Shown in pieces: positions 26,113-35,700 of a DNA stretch of 64,000 nt. The stretch spans positions 3,625,001-3,689,000 of the forward strand of contig NZ_LT899436.1 in the NCBI RefSeq assembly GCF_900198195.1, read 5' to 3'. Position numbers and translations under genes: made by a program. Below the pieces are notes generated by a model. It was not told where the DNA came from, did not search any database, and saw only the letters and a program-made list of their open reading frames with translations. The stretch is from Tenacibaculum jejuense. GTDB taxonomy: Bacteria > Bacteroidota > Bacteroidia > Flavobacteriales > Flavobacteriaceae. Position 1 is the first letter of the stretch, and every line of letters begins with the position of its first letter.

Positions 26113-26709
26113 AGTGATCGTTTTTTAATTGTCATTTAATGATTTTTCTGTTACTAAAACATTTAACATTGTGTTAATAATGATCCTCTATTTCGATTTG
26201 CAAATCTGATGTAAAATTACAACAGGAAAACAATACTAATGTTATCGCTAGTTTAACAAAAAAGAGCACTATTCTTACGAAAACGGTTGAAATTTTTTCG
26301 TTTCTAAAACCTGAAAAACAAGAAAAAACAATTCTTTATCAATTTGTAAAAAAGTAAGGTAATATAATTATGATCTCTTAAAATTCTTCTTCCATTTTTA
26401 TCAATATAATGTAATCCTACTTTATATTGATTAACTTTTAATTTACAATTTATTAACTTTTAATTTACAATCAAAAATTCAAAGATATACTACAACGTTT
26501 TCAATTTCCTAAGATCACATCTTCCTCAGTTAGAAACCTGTCTTAACTCAGTTTTTTTATTGGACTTAAACATAAAAAAACAATAGTTATTCGCAAAGCG
26601 TCGCTAATTTTTCGATTTAAAAGCGATGAAGAACAAAACTTTAATCTAAAAAAAGATCAAAAGAGGATAAATAATAAATGGATAAAATTTGAAATAGTCA
26701 AATTAAACA
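26113..26709. other. 597-bp intergenic region with a short tandem duplication
   Basis: No open frame of useful length or RNA gene was seen. A 19-bp unit, ttaacttttaatttacaat, occurs twice at a 22-bp period (26431-26449 and 26453-26471). The left part should hold the promoter of the minus-strand small secreted gene, and the right part that of the plus-strand gene at 26710. Confidence 0.6.
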
Positions 26710-27180
26710 ATGCCTATGAAAAAAATAATCTTGATAATATCAATAGCAATGCATAATCTGACTTTTAGTCAAATAAAAAAATGCAGTATTCAAGAAATTC
26801 AACTTGATACTTATGAATTTGTTTTAAACAACTTAAATGCGATACATAAAACGTTTACAGATAAAAACGCTCTTGTAGAAGTTTCAATTAATTTTAAAGA
26901 CTATACTTATGAACAAGTAGAAAGAAAAGAAGGTATAAAAATTAAAAAAATACACTATTATTTAATAATGTTAGAAAATTCTTATGATGGGGAAAATAAA
27001 GATGAAATATCTATTTATCCAAAACTTCATGAGTTTATAACTCAAAAACTTAATTATTATAGTGTTAGCTCTGAAAAATTTAAAAAACACCTCTACAACA
27101 ACTTAACATTTCGAATTCCTTTAAATAAAACGAATATTAATATAGCTGTAAAGCAAGTGAAATCAACCATAAAGAACTAA
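26710..27180 (+). CDS. Small secreted protein of unknown function
   Basis: This 156-aa protein begins MPMKKIILIISIAMHNLTFS, a signal peptide; the ATG at 26716 is an equally good start. The mature part is rich in Lys, Asn and Tyr, with KTFTDKNALVEVSINFKDYT and LHEFITQKLNYYSVSSEKF. No domain was recognised. It sits between the two paralogous small secreted genes, with minus-strand units on both sides. The end of its transcript may use the hairpin at 27189-27215. Confidence 0.6.
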   Translation: MPMKKIILIISIAMHNLTFSQIKKCSIQEIQLDTYEFVLNNLNAIHKTFTDKNALVEVSINFKDYTYEQVERKEGIKIKKIHYYLIMLENSYDGENKDEISIYPKLHEFITQKLNYYSVSSEKFKKHLYNNLTFRIPLNKTNINIAVKQVKSTIKN

Positions 27181-27188
27181 AACCAAAA

Positions 27189-27215
27189 AAGCTTCATAAT
27201 AGATTTATGAAGCTT
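27189..27215 (-). terminator. Terminator of small secreted paralogue B
   Basis: A perfect 10-bp stem (27189-27198 with 27206-27215) has a 7-nt loop and is followed by a T-run on the minus strand, 25 bp beyond the stop of the 114-aa gene. On the plus strand the tail is not T-rich. Confidence 0.75.
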
Positions 27216-27239
27216 ATAAGAGAGAATGTAAAATGATAT

Positions 27240-27584
27240 TTATATTACAGAAACCATTCGTACTGGTAATGTATATACTTTAGCTTCTACAATTTCAGAT
27301 AATTTTTTATAGTTTAATCTACTTTTAATAAAGTCTTCTATCTCGTAACTTTTTCTATTTGAATTTACTGATAATACAACAATTTCATTTTTTTTGTTAA
27401 TCGTAAGTCTCACGGTAACTTGCATATCTTTATCCACTAAAAAGTTAGGATTCTTTAATAGTTTTTGAACTTCCTGACTCACTACAGATTTCATTTTTTT
27501 AGCTTCAGGATTTGTGTTAGTTGCATACAATAAAGATCCAAATGCAAATGCAACAATAATTAATAGTGATTTGATTGATTTCAT
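27240..27584 (-). CDS. Small secreted protein, paralogue B
   Basis: This 114-aa protein is a clear paralogue of the one at 25762-26112: same signal peptide start (MKSIK), shared KNPxFxVxxxMxVTVxxTxN, NEIVVLSV, SRLNYKKLS and PVRMVSV. Identity is roughly half by eye. The two copies flank the plus-strand gene at 26710. Function is unknown; as with paralogue A, a TonB-C-terminal-like fold is possible. Confidence 0.7.
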   Translation of the reverse strand: MKSIKSLLIIVAFAFGSLLYATNTNPEAKKMKSVVSQEVQKLLKNPNFLVDKDMQVTVRLTINKKNEIVVLSVNSNRKSYEIEDFIKSRLNYKKLSEIVEAKVYTLPVRMVSVI

Positions 27585-27898
27585 CGGGGTAGGTTTTTGT
27601 TTTCTGATTTTAATAATTCTTAATTCTGTTTGTATTCTATTTAATCTTTGTTAATAAGGAGCCTATGGGTTTAGCGCTTAACCGATACAAAAATAAACTA
27701 CATCTATAAGAAGCTAGTTATCATAGAATTAACAAAAAGAAAGATTTATGTTACTAAAATATAGTAATCTCAAAACTAACTTAACAATGAGTTAAAATAC
27801 TGAAAAACAAAACTTAAACTTTTTAAGAAAACTAAGAAAATATAATCATCCCATTAAAACTTTTCTTAATATATTTAAGTATTAAAAATTGTATTGCT
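27585..27898. other. 314-bp AT-rich divergent intergenic region
   Basis: This stretch separates the minus-strand small secreted gene from the plus-strand gene at 27899 and should hold both promoters. No open frame, strong palindrome or RNA structure was recognised in it. Confidence 0.5.
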
Positions 27899-29440
27899 TT
27901 GAAAACAACAAAAACTGTAACTACTATAATTAGTATACTATTTGCATATATCGGAATCAGTTCAGTTTATGCACAAAAAACAATAACTGCTGAGATTATA
28001 GATGCTGAAACATTTGAACCTATTTCATTTGCTACTGTGAAATTGATGGGAACTCAACGAGGTGTTATTGCTAATTATAATGGTCAATTTGGACTTCCAC
28101 TTGATAAAATCAAAAATATAACTAGTATAGAAATATCTTCTATAGGATATCAAACAACATCTTTTAACATCAACACATTTTCTCTAAAGAAAATAAACAT
28201 AATCAAACTATTTCCTTCTAAAGAGACTTTAACAACAGTAGTTATAAAAGGAAAAAGAAAGAAAAAACTCTCTGCAATTAAACTTGTTAGAAGAGCCATT
28301 AAAGCCATTAAAAAAAACTTATCAGACACACCACATTCATACATCGGTTACTATAGAGACTATCAAATTAATAATGAAAGAGAATATTGCAACTTAAATG
28401 AAGGGATTGTTGAAGAGTTTGATAGTGGTATACTGTCACATAAAATAACAGCGACTAAAAATCAAAGTCTTTTGTATTCTTATAAAACTAATTTAAATTT
28501 TAAAACTGATAGTACCTTAATTACACCTTATAATGATTCTAGTAAATATATTAGAGATGCTAAGCTTTTAAGTTTTGGAGGAAATGAACTTAGCATTTTA
28601 AAATCTCACAATCCTATTCGACTATTCAATCATAATTCTTTCTCTTTTGTTAATGAAATGCAAAACGATTTCATTCGAAATCACAACTTTAAAAAAGACA
28701 AAAAAATTAGTACAGATGATGATGTCATTCAAACTATAATATTCAACAAAAAAAATAGCATTGGAAACAATTATACTGTAGACGGTAAACTTAAAATCTC
28801 TGTATTAGATTATTCTATCTATAGTTTTGAATATACGGTTTATGAATTGAATTCTACAGACCCCATACTTCATATAGATATTGAATATAAAAAGATTCAT
28901 GATAAAATGTACTTAAACTACATGAGTTTTCATAATAAGTTTCTTTTTACTGATAATGATTTTTTTAAGGAAAAAAGTATCAGTTATAATAAAGATAGTA
29001 AAGCATTATATATTGAATTTAATAGAAAAATAGATACGAAAACTCTAAAAAAACAGAATTTTAAAATTACATACCAAGGAAAAAAAGTTCCGATAAAGCT
29101 TATTAAAGTTATCAATGAAAAAAAGATACTGGTAAGTACTCCTAATCTTATAATTAATGAAAATGCTATCTTTAAAAATAAAGATCTGTTTAAAATAGAA
29201 CTTAAAAATATTAGAGATCATTACAACCAACTCATCTACCAAACTAAGGAAGTACCTATTTATCAATATCGAGAGTTTTTTGTACAAGAAGTTTTTAAAA
29301 ATAAAAAAATCGATTCTAATACAACTTTCGTAAATAAATTTAAACCACTTTCAAAAGCTAAACTAACACCTTTTACGAATACTAATAAGTATATTATTAA
29401 TTCTCCTTTAATGAAAGTGATGAAATCGGTACCAAAATAA
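27899..29440 (+). CDS. Secreted protein with N-terminal carboxypeptidase-regulatory-like domain
   Basis: This 513-aa protein starts at TTG and has a signal peptide ending near SVYA. Residues ~25-105 form a CarboxypepD_reg-like beta sandwich (ITAEIIDAETFEPISFATVK, GQFGLPLDKI, ISSIGYQTTSF), as at the start of TonB-dependent transporters. However, no plug or barrel follows. The remaining ~400 residues are an uncharacterised region common in flavobacterial envelope proteins, basic near the start (KGKRKKKLSAIKLVRRAIKA). It is probably periplasmic or outer-membrane associated. It stands alone and ends in a terminator shared with sucC. Confidence 0.75.
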   Translation: MKTTKTVTTIISILFAYIGISSVYAQKTITAEIIDAETFEPISFATVKLMGTQRGVIANYNGQFGLPLDKIKNITSIEISSIGYQTTSFNINTFSLKKINIIKLFPSKETLTTVVIKGKRKKKLSAIKLVRRAIKAIKKNLSDTPHSYIGYYRDYQINNEREYCNLNEGIVEEFDSGILSHKITATKNQSLLYSYKTNLNFKTDSTLITPYNDSSKYIRDAKLLSFGGNELSILKSHNPIRLFNHNSFSFVNEMQNDFIRNHNFKKDKKISTDDDVIQTIIFNKKNSIGNNYTVDGKLKISVLDYSIYSFEYTVYELNSTDPILHIDIEYKKIHDKMYLNYMSFHNKFLFTDNDFFKEKSISYNKDSKALYIEFNRKIDTKTLKKQNFKITYQGKKVPIKLIKVINEKKILVSTPNLIINENAIFKNKDLFKIELKNIRDHYNQLIYQTKEVPIYQYREFFVQEVFKNKKIDSNTTFVNKFKPLSKAKLTPFTNTNKYIINSPLMKVMKSVPK

Positions 29441-29444
29441 AAAA

Positions 29445-29470
29445 CCTCATTCAAAATGAATGAGGCTTTT
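29445..29470. terminator. Bidirectional terminator between convergent genes (sucC side)
   Basis: A perfect 9-bp stem (29445-29453 with 29457-29465) with a tight 3-nt loop is flanked by an A-run and a T-run. It serves both the plus-strand gene ending at 29440 and sucC on the minus strand. Confidence 0.85.
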
Positions 29471-29509
29471 ACTATATTTAATTAAGAATTAGTTTACACA
29501 CTAATATCT

Positions 29510-30706
29510 TTATGCTTTTAACACTTCACCTACTTTATCAGCAGCTTCTTGGAATTCTGTAGCAGAAATGATTTCCATTCCACTATTGTCAATTAATTCC
29601 TTAGCTTCTTTAGCATTTGTTCCTTGTAAACGACAAATGATAGGCACATTAATTTTATCTCCCATATTTTTGTAAGCATCTACAACACCTTGTGCTACAC
29701 GATCACAACGTACAATACCTCCAAAAATATTTACTAAAATAGCTTTTACGTTAGGGTCTTTTAAAATAATTTCAAAAGCAGTTTCAACACGCTTAGCATC
29801 AGCAGTTCCTCCAACATCTAAGAAGTTAGCTGGATCACCACCTGCTTGCTTAATTAAATCCATAGTTCCCATTGCTAAACCAGCTCCGTTTACCATACAT
29901 CCAACATTTCCATCTAAATCTACATAATTTAATCCTGCAGCTTTAGCTTCTACCTCAATTGGATTTTCTTCACGCTCATCTCTTAAAGCAGCATAGTCTT
30001 TGTGACGGAATAATGCATTTTCATCTAAAGTTACTTTAGCATCTACAGCTAAAATTTTATCATCAGAAGTCTTTAATACTGGATTGATTTCGAATAAAGC
30101 AGAATCAGACTTTACATAAGCAGTATATAAGGCAGTAACAAACTTTACCATTTCTTTTAAAGCTCCACCGCTTAAACCTAAGTTGAAAGCTATTTTACGA
30201 GCTTGGAAAGGTAATAATCCTGTTCCTGGATCAACCTCTTCAGTAAAAATTAAATGTGGAGTTTCTTCTGCAACAGCTTCAATATCCATACCACCTTCAG
30301 TAGAATACATAATCATGTTTCTTCCTGTAGCACGGTTTAATAAAACTGACATATAAAATTCATTTGGCTCGCTATCACCTGGGTAGTAAACATCTTCAGC
30401 AATTAAAACTTGGTTTACTAACTTACCTTCAGCAGAAGTTTGAGGTGTAATTAACATCATTCCTAAGATATCATTAGAAATGCTCTTTACCTCATCTAAA
30501 TTCTTAGCTAATTTAACTCCTCCACCTTTTCCACGTCCACCTGCGTGAATTTGAGCTTTAATTACGTGCCAACCAGTTCCTGTTTCTTCAGTTAATTTTT
30601 TTGCTGCTTCTACAGCTTCTTCAGGAGTACTAGCAACGATACCGCGTTGTGTACGAACGCCGAAACTACTTAATATTTCTTTACCTTGATATTCGTGTAA
30701 GTTCAT
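29510..30706 (-). CDS. sucC: Succinate-CoA ligase (ADP-forming) subunit beta
   Basis: This 398-aa TCA-cycle subunit pairs with SucD to convert succinyl-CoA to succinate with substrate-level phosphorylation. It shows the N-terminal MNLHEYQGKEIL, the ATP-grasp domain with KAQIHAGGRGKGGGVKLA and FEINPVLKTSDDKILAVDAK, and the C-terminal ligase part with GGTADAKRVETAFEIIL and ILVNIFGGIVRCDRVAQGV. Length is standard. sucD is not adjacent, which is common in flavobacteria. Confidence 0.97.
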   Translation of the reverse strand: MNLHEYQGKEILSSFGVRTQRGIVASTPEEAVEAAKKLTEETGTGWHVIKAQIHAGGRGKGGGVKLAKNLDEVKSISNDILGMMLITPQTSAEGKLVNQVLIAEDVYYPGDSEPNEFYMSVLLNRATGRNMIMYSTEGGMDIEAVAEETPHLIFTEEVDPGTGLLPFQARKIAFNLGLSGGALKEMVKFVTALYTAYVKSDSALFEINPVLKTSDDKILAVDAKVTLDENALFRHKDYAALRDEREENPIEVEAKAAGLNYVDLDGNVGCMVNGAGLAMGTMDLIKQAGGDPANFLDVGGTADAKRVETAFEIILKDPNVKAILVNIFGGIVRCDRVAQGVVDAYKNMGDKINVPIICRLQGTNAKEAKELIDNSGMEIISATEFQEAADKVGEVLKA

Positions 30707-30973
30707 TCGTTATGAATTTTAAAAGTCGAACAAAAATACAAATTCAATTCAAACTAAAATAGCTTTGACACATTAAAAAATTATCATTTCACTTTTCTTT
30801 TAGATGTTTTTTTCTTTGGATTCTAGCTCTCCTAAAAATTTGTTAAAAAAATTTAAATCTGTAACGGTCTCTTTTTTCGGTGGTCTTTACTGTAATTGAT
30901 CAATTTTTTCTGGAGAACAAACAGACTATACAACTATTATACTATTTAACTATTATCAAGTGCTATATTAAAA

Positions 30974-33475
30974 ATGAAGAAACTAACTATATTACTTGTC
31001 ATTTGTGTATTAAATATATCCTACACAAATGCTCAAGTAAATGCAAACAGAAAAAAACTTTCAGCAACAAGAGTGAAATCATCTCCTAAAATTGATGGAA
31101 ACTTAAATGATGCTGTCTGGCAAAACATACCAGTTGCAAAAGATTTTATGGAATTTAGGCCAGATAATGGTAAAAATGAATTAGCTGACTATAAAACAGA
31201 AGTAAAATTAATTTACGATGATAATGCAATTTATATAGCGGCTAAAATGCTTGATCCAAATCCTCAAAAAATTCCTGCTGAGTTTACAAATAGAGATAAC
31301 TTTGGTAATTCAGATTTCTTTTTTGCCATGATAAATCCTATTGATGATGGACAAAATCCGGTAATGTTTATTGTAAATGCATCTGGTGTACAAATAGATG
31401 CAAAAGTATCTAATGGTAATAATGAGGATTATAACTGGAGTGCCGTTTGGGATAGCGATATTAAAATTACAGATTATGGTTGGAATGTAGAGATGAAAAT
31501 TCCATATCGTGCTTTACGATTTGCAAATAATGAAGTGCAATCTTGGGGAATGAATTTTCATAGAGAAGTTAGAAATTTAAATAAAAGATATACTTGGAAT
31601 TACATTGATAATTCTGTTGGAAGATGGACTCAATATGATGGACTTATAGAAGGTTTTCGTAACATCTCTCCTCCTACTCGATTAAATTTATATCCTTATG
31701 CCTCAGGAACTGTAATTACCGAAGAAGGAAATACAGAAACCGATTGGAGTGTTGGTATGGATATTAAATATGGTTTAACAGAAAATTTCACATTAGATGC
31801 TACATTAATTCCAGATTTTAGCCAAGTTGGTTTTGATAATGTACAACTAAATTTAGGTCCGTTTGAGCAACAATTCACAGAACAACGTCAGTTTTTTACT
31901 GAAGGAACAGAGTTATTTTCAAAAGGTGGTTTATTTTATTCAAGAAGAATTGGTGGCTCCCCTACAGATCAATTTAATGTAGGTGGAAATTTACAAAACG
32001 ACGACGATTTTGTCGCTGGCAAAAAAGTAAATGAAAAAGTTATTGATAATCCTGGAAAAGTTCAAATGCTGAACGCTATAAAAATTTCAGGAAGAACTAA
32101 AGACGGACTGGGTATTGGTTTTTTTAATGCAATTACTGAAAAAACTGAAGCTACCATTGAAAGAACTGAACAAACTCAAATTGGCACTGAAGTTATTACA
32201 ACTAAAAGCCAACGTAAAGCTGTTACTGAACCTTTTACCAATTATAATATTATGGTATTAGACAAGCAATTCAATCAAAATTCTGCTATTACTTTAATTA
32301 ACACTAACGTGACTAGAGATGGAAGATTTAGAGATGCAAATGCAACTGGATTATTGTGGCACGTAGAAGATAAATCTAGTACCTATAATATTGATGGTAG
32401 TTTTAGAATGACAGATATTAGTGACGATCCTGCCAATGCAACAACTGGTTACTCTTTCGATACTAGTATTGGTAAACAATCGGGAGCTTGGCGTTGGGAA
32501 ATTGGATATAACTTTGAAAATAAAGATTTCAATCCTAACGATTTAGGAATTCTTTTCAGTAATAACGAACAAACAGTATATGGTTTTACAGGATATCGTC
32601 AGTTAAAACCTGTTGGAATTTTTAACAACTTCGGTGTAAACTGGTGGTATAATATTAATTTTCAACATGAATCTGGAATTTACACTGGAACAAATACTGG
32701 ACTTTCATTTTGGTCTGAAACGCGTAACCGATTCAATTTTGGTGGAAATTTAAACGTAAGAACTACAACAAAAGATTATTTTGAACCAAGACAAGGTAGT
32801 ACTTCTGGTGTTTTCTTTGAACGCCCAACAAGAGTAAATTTTAATCATTGGGGAAATACTGATTTTAGAAAAAAGTTTGCTTTAAACTACTTTTTCTATC
32901 ATACTTTTTTTGATGTTATTGAAAAGGATGCTTATGGATTTGGTCTTACTCCGCAATATCGTTTTAACAACCGCTTTTCAATGTCATATTCTTTCGAATA
33001 TAATCAAGTAGACAATGATTTAGGTTATGTAGATCAATTAGATAATGGTGATATCATTTTTGGTGATCGTAATAGAAGTACTTATGAAAACTCTTTGTCT
33101 GGAAAATATAGTTTTAATACCAATGCTTCTTTGTCCTTAGCTTTTAGACATAATTGGAGTAAAGTTCCTTATCAAGATCAATTATTAAAATTAGATACTA
33201 CAAACGGACAATTACTTCCAAGTACACATACGGGAAATTATGATAGAAATTTTAATAGCTGGAATTTAGATTTAAATTATGTTTGGCAATTTGCTCCTGG
33301 AAGTCAATTAATAGCTTTCTATAGAAATTCTATTAATCCTAATTCTGATTTTGCTCCGGCAGACATCGATTTTTCAGATAATATTAATCGTCTTTTTGAT
33401 GAGAACATGATGCACACATTTTCGTTGCGATTAGTATACTTTATCGATTATAACAACATAAAAAAGATTTTCTAA
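30974..33475 (+). CDS. DUF5916-domain outer-membrane protein with CBM9-like N-terminal domain
   Basis: This 833-aa protein has a signal peptide (MKKLTILLVICVLNISYTNA). Residues ~35-220 form a carbohydrate-binding family 9-like domain (KIDGNLNDAVWQNIPVAKDF, DNAIYIAAKMLDP, GWNVEMKIPYRALRF). The rest is a DUF5916 region with many alternating aromatic strands (PFEQQFTEQRQFFTEG, RRIGGSP) ending in FSLRLVYFIDYNNIKKIF, consistent with an outer-membrane beta barrel with a C-terminal aromatic residue. Its role is unknown; glycan binding is suggested only by the fold. The 267-bp upstream region probably holds its promoter; a strong terminator follows. Confidence 0.88.
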   Translation: MKKLTILLVICVLNISYTNAQVNANRKKLSATRVKSSPKIDGNLNDAVWQNIPVAKDFMEFRPDNGKNELADYKTEVKLIYDDNAIYIAAKMLDPNPQKIPAEFTNRDNFGNSDFFFAMINPIDDGQNPVMFIVNASGVQIDAKVSNGNNEDYNWSAVWDSDIKITDYGWNVEMKIPYRALRFANNEVQSWGMNFHREVRNLNKRYTWNYIDNSVGRWTQYDGLIEGFRNISPPTRLNLYPYASGTVITEEGNTETDWSVGMDIKYGLTENFTLDATLIPDFSQVGFDNVQLNLGPFEQQFTEQRQFFTEGTELFSKGGLFYSRRIGGSPTDQFNVGGNLQNDDDFVAGKKVNEKVIDNPGKVQMLNAIKISGRTKDGLGIGFFNAITEKTEATIERTEQTQIGTEVITTKSQRKAVTEPFTNYNIMVLDKQFNQNSAITLINTNVTRDGRFRDANATGLLWHVEDKSSTYNIDGSFRMTDISDDPANATTGYSFDTSIGKQSGAWRWEIGYNFENKDFNPNDLGILFSNNEQTVYGFTGYRQLKPVGIFNNFGVNWWYNINFQHESGIYTGTNTGLSFWSETRNRFNFGGNLNVRTTTKDYFEPRQGSTSGVFFERPTRVNFNHWGNTDFRKKFALNYFFYHTFFDVIEKDAYGFGLTPQYRFNNRFSMSYSFEYNQVDNDLGYVDQLDNGDIIFGDRNRSTYENSLSGKYSFNTNASLSLAFRHNWSKVPYQDQLLKLDTTNGQLLPSTHTGNYDRNFNSWNLDLNYVWQFAPGSQLIAFYRNSINPNSDFAPADIDFSDNINRLFDENMMHTFSLRLVYFIDYNNIKKIF

Positions 33476-33499
33476 CATTACGTTAGTTTGTTTTTGTAA

Positions 33500-33538
33500 G
33501 AAATCAGATTATATCTTTTAGTCTGATTTCTTTTTTTT
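33500..33538 (+). terminator. Terminator of the DUF5916 gene
   Basis: A perfect 9-bp stem (33500-33508 with 33522-33530) is followed by eight T residues, 25 bp after the stop codon and before the LolD-type gene. Confidence 0.88.
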
Positions 33539-33563
33539 ACATTCGTTGTATTGAATAAGCGAA

Positions 33564-34229
33564 ATGATTTCAGGAAAAAATATACATAAAAGTTATGGTG
33601 ATGTTGAAATTCTAAAAGGTGTTAACATCAATATTGAAAAAGGAGAAATTGTTGCTATTGTTGGTCCGTCTGGAGCTGGTAAAACAACTTTATTACAGAT
33701 TTTAGGAACATTAGACAAAGCAAATAAAGAACAGAATTATAACCTTTCGATAAATAACACCTCTATCAAAGGACTTTCAGATAACGAACTTGCCATGTTT
33801 AGAAATAAACATATTGGTTTTATTTTTCAGTTTCACCAATTACTTCCTGAATTTACTGCGATAGAAAATGTTTGTATTCCTGCATTTATTGCTAAAAAGC
33901 CTAAAAAAGAAACAGAACAAAGAGCTAAAGAATTATTAGAGTTTCTTGGACTTTCGCACAGAGAGCATCACAAACCTAGTGAACTTTCTGGTGGAGAACA
34001 ACAACGTGTTGCTGTAGCCAGAGCTTTAATTAATAATCCATCAGTAATTTTTGCAGATGAGCCTTCAGGAAATTTAGATTCATCTTCGGCTGAAAATTTA
34101 CATCAATTGTTTTTTGAACTTCGAGATAAATTCGGACAAACCTTTGTTTTAGTAACACATAATAAAGAGTTGGCTGCTATGGCAGATCGTACTTTAACAA
34201 TGAAAGATGGAGTTGTTATTGATATTTAA
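33564..34229 (+). CDS. lolD: LolD-type ABC transporter ATP-binding protein
   Basis: This 221-aa ATPase has Walker [12 protein letters not shown], the Q-loop [18 protein letters not shown], signature [15 protein letters not shown], Walker [17 protein letters not shown] and switch His in LVTHNKELA. These are typical of LolD/MacB-type ATPases, which power lipoprotein release or MacB-type export. The permease is not adjacent, as is usual for lolD in flavobacteria, so the exact partner is inferred. It is a single gene after a terminator. Confidence 0.88.
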   Translation: MISGKNIHKSYGDVEILKGVNINIEKGEIVAIVGPSGAGKTTLLQILGTLDKANKEQNYNLSINNTSIKGLSDNELAMFRNKHIGFIFQFHQLLPEFTAIENVCIPAFIAKKPKKETEQRAKELLEFLGLSHREHHKPSELSGGEQQRVAVARALINNPSVIFADEPSGNLDSSSAENLHQLFFELRDKFGQTFVLVTHNKELAAMADRTLTMKDGVVIDI

Positions 34230-34309
34230 ACTTACAACTTTTTCAAAAATTCGCAATTTTTAATCTTAATTAAATTAGCATCTAAATTCTACGTTTTTAT
34301 GATTCTAAT

Positions 34310-34888
34310 TTAATTGTCACTTTGTTTATATTTTTCTTTATACAGTAGAATAAGGTTAGAAAAAGAAATCATAAATACTGCAGAAAACAAATAGCACAAA
34401 AACAACGAAATCATTAATTCTATTCTGTTCCAACGGATGCTTTTCTTAGTCCAAGCTTTTTCTGGATCACCAAGTAGTATTAACATTCTTTCTTTTCTAT
34501 CTGGTAAAAAACCATGAGTGTCTTCAAATATTTTAAAAGGATTATTTTTAACAAGCTCATTACCAACAACAATATCTTTTTCTAAATATGGTAATGTATT
34601 AGAACCTCTTAAGTAATGATAACTGATATAAGATCCCATAAAAAGTATTAAAAAAAGAACGGATAAACGCATCCATATTTTTATGATTTTATTTCGTAAT
34701 GAAAAAAGGATCATAAAACCTGCAAGAATCGTAGCAATAAATACTCCAAACTTTACAAAAGAGCCTGTATTCTCATCTGTTGCGTTCCATGAAGGTAACG
34801 GAATTATGAAAGCACTCGTAACTGTTACAATCCATGTACTTAACAATACAATTTCTTTCCAAATATCTTTAAGCTTCGTTACTTGCAT
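34310..34888 (-). CDS. Membrane protein of unknown function at the distal end of the eCIS run
   Basis: This 192-aa protein has about four hydrophobic helices (near residues 13-31, 45-63, 70-90 and 158-183) and one soluble loop between helices 3 and 4 (NTLPYLEKDIVVGNELVKNN to KERMLILLGDPEKAW). No family was recognised. It starts 3 bp after the lipoprotein gene ends, so the two are coupled. Position suggests a role with the envelope side of the injection system, such as anchoring or release, but this is inference; it could also be an unrelated pair. Confidence 0.65.
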   Translation of the reverse strand: MQVTKLKDIWKEIVLLSTWIVTVTSAFIIPLPSWNATDENTGSFVKFGVFIATILAGFMILFSLRNKIIKIWMRLSVLFLILFMGSYISYHYLRGSNTLPYLEKDIVVGNELVKNNPFKIFEDTHGFLPDRKERMLILLGDPEKAWTKKSIRWNRIELMISLFLCYLFSAVFMISFSNLILLYKEKYKQSDN

Positions 34889-34891
34889 AGC

Positions 34892-35593
34892 TTATTTCTT
34901 TGGTGTTTTTAAAACTAAAATTTTTTCTTTTTCTTCTCCACTAATTGTAATGAGATGAAGTTCAGGTTTTCCTATTAAATCACCTTTTTCTAACCAAAAA
35001 AGATAATATCCTGGAACAAAATCTTGAGATGCCTGTTGTGTTGGTTTGGTAAATCGAAAACGCTTAATATTTAGGTTTCCTTCAAAAGATAATTTTCCAA
35101 ACACAAAGAAGCCTTGATCTTCACTCGAATCTACAATAACTTTTACTTTAGTATTGGCATCATTATTTTCACTTGAATTTATAGCTATTTCTTTAGCTTT
35201 ATAATCTAAGTAAATAGCCTCTAAAGTTTTTTGGCGTTTTACAATTTCTTTTTCTTTGGCTACTTTTTGTAGTGCTTTGTAACTCTCTTCTAATGAATTT
35301 AAATATTCGGTGGTTAAAGCACTTCTTTCATTACAACCGTCTAATAAATAAAATAACTCTTTTTGTTTGTCTTCTAATTTATCAATTGTTTTTAAAACTG
35401 ATAAACCTCCACTTGCATCTTTATCTTTCTTTTGCTCTGAACTTGCTATTTTTTTAATTTTTTTAATCTCTTGTTCCGTTTTAGAAGCCGTTGTTTTTAA
35501 AGCTGGATTACCATTTGCATAATACGTTGACTTGCAAGATAAAATGCACAAAATTATCATTATCAGTACGATTATTTTATGTATTGCTTTCAT
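34892..35593 (-). CDS. Predicted lipoprotein of unknown function
   Basis: This 233-aa protein has a lipoprotein signal with lipobox ILSCKST, so Cys20 should be lipidated. Residues ~30-130 are highly charged and helical, likely coiled coil (KTEQEIKKIKKIASSEQKK and KAKEIAI). The last ~100 residues appear beta-rich (FFVFGKLSFEGNLNIKRFRF, PGYYLFWLEKGD). No domain was recognised. It is coupled to the membrane protein gene downstream and lies 107 bp after the amidase gene. It may bridge cell wall and membrane, judged from layout only. Confidence 0.65.
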   Translation of the reverse strand: MKAIHKIIVLIMIILCILSCKSTYYANGNPALKTTASKTEQEIKKIKKIASSEQKKDKDASGGLSVLKTIDKLEDKQKELFYLLDGCNERSALTTEYLNSLEESYKALQKVAKEKEIVKRQKTLEAIYLDYKAKEIAINSSENNDANTKVKVIVDSSEDQGFFVFGKLSFEGNLNIKRFRFTKPTQQASQDFVPGYYLFWLEKGDLIGKPELHLITISGEEKEKILVLKTPKK

Positions 35594-35700
35594 TAGGAGG
35601 TTAGTTTGTAGATTATTGAATTATTTTAATTACAAATTTCTATTTTGCTTTCTTTATTTAGCTTCACAATACCGACAAAAACTAGCACTTTACCGACTTT

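Noticed and set aside
30880..31089. Plus-strand 69-codon frame before the DUF5916 gene
   Set aside because: It overlaps the signal-peptide region of the DUF5916 gene in another frame and has no recognisable features.
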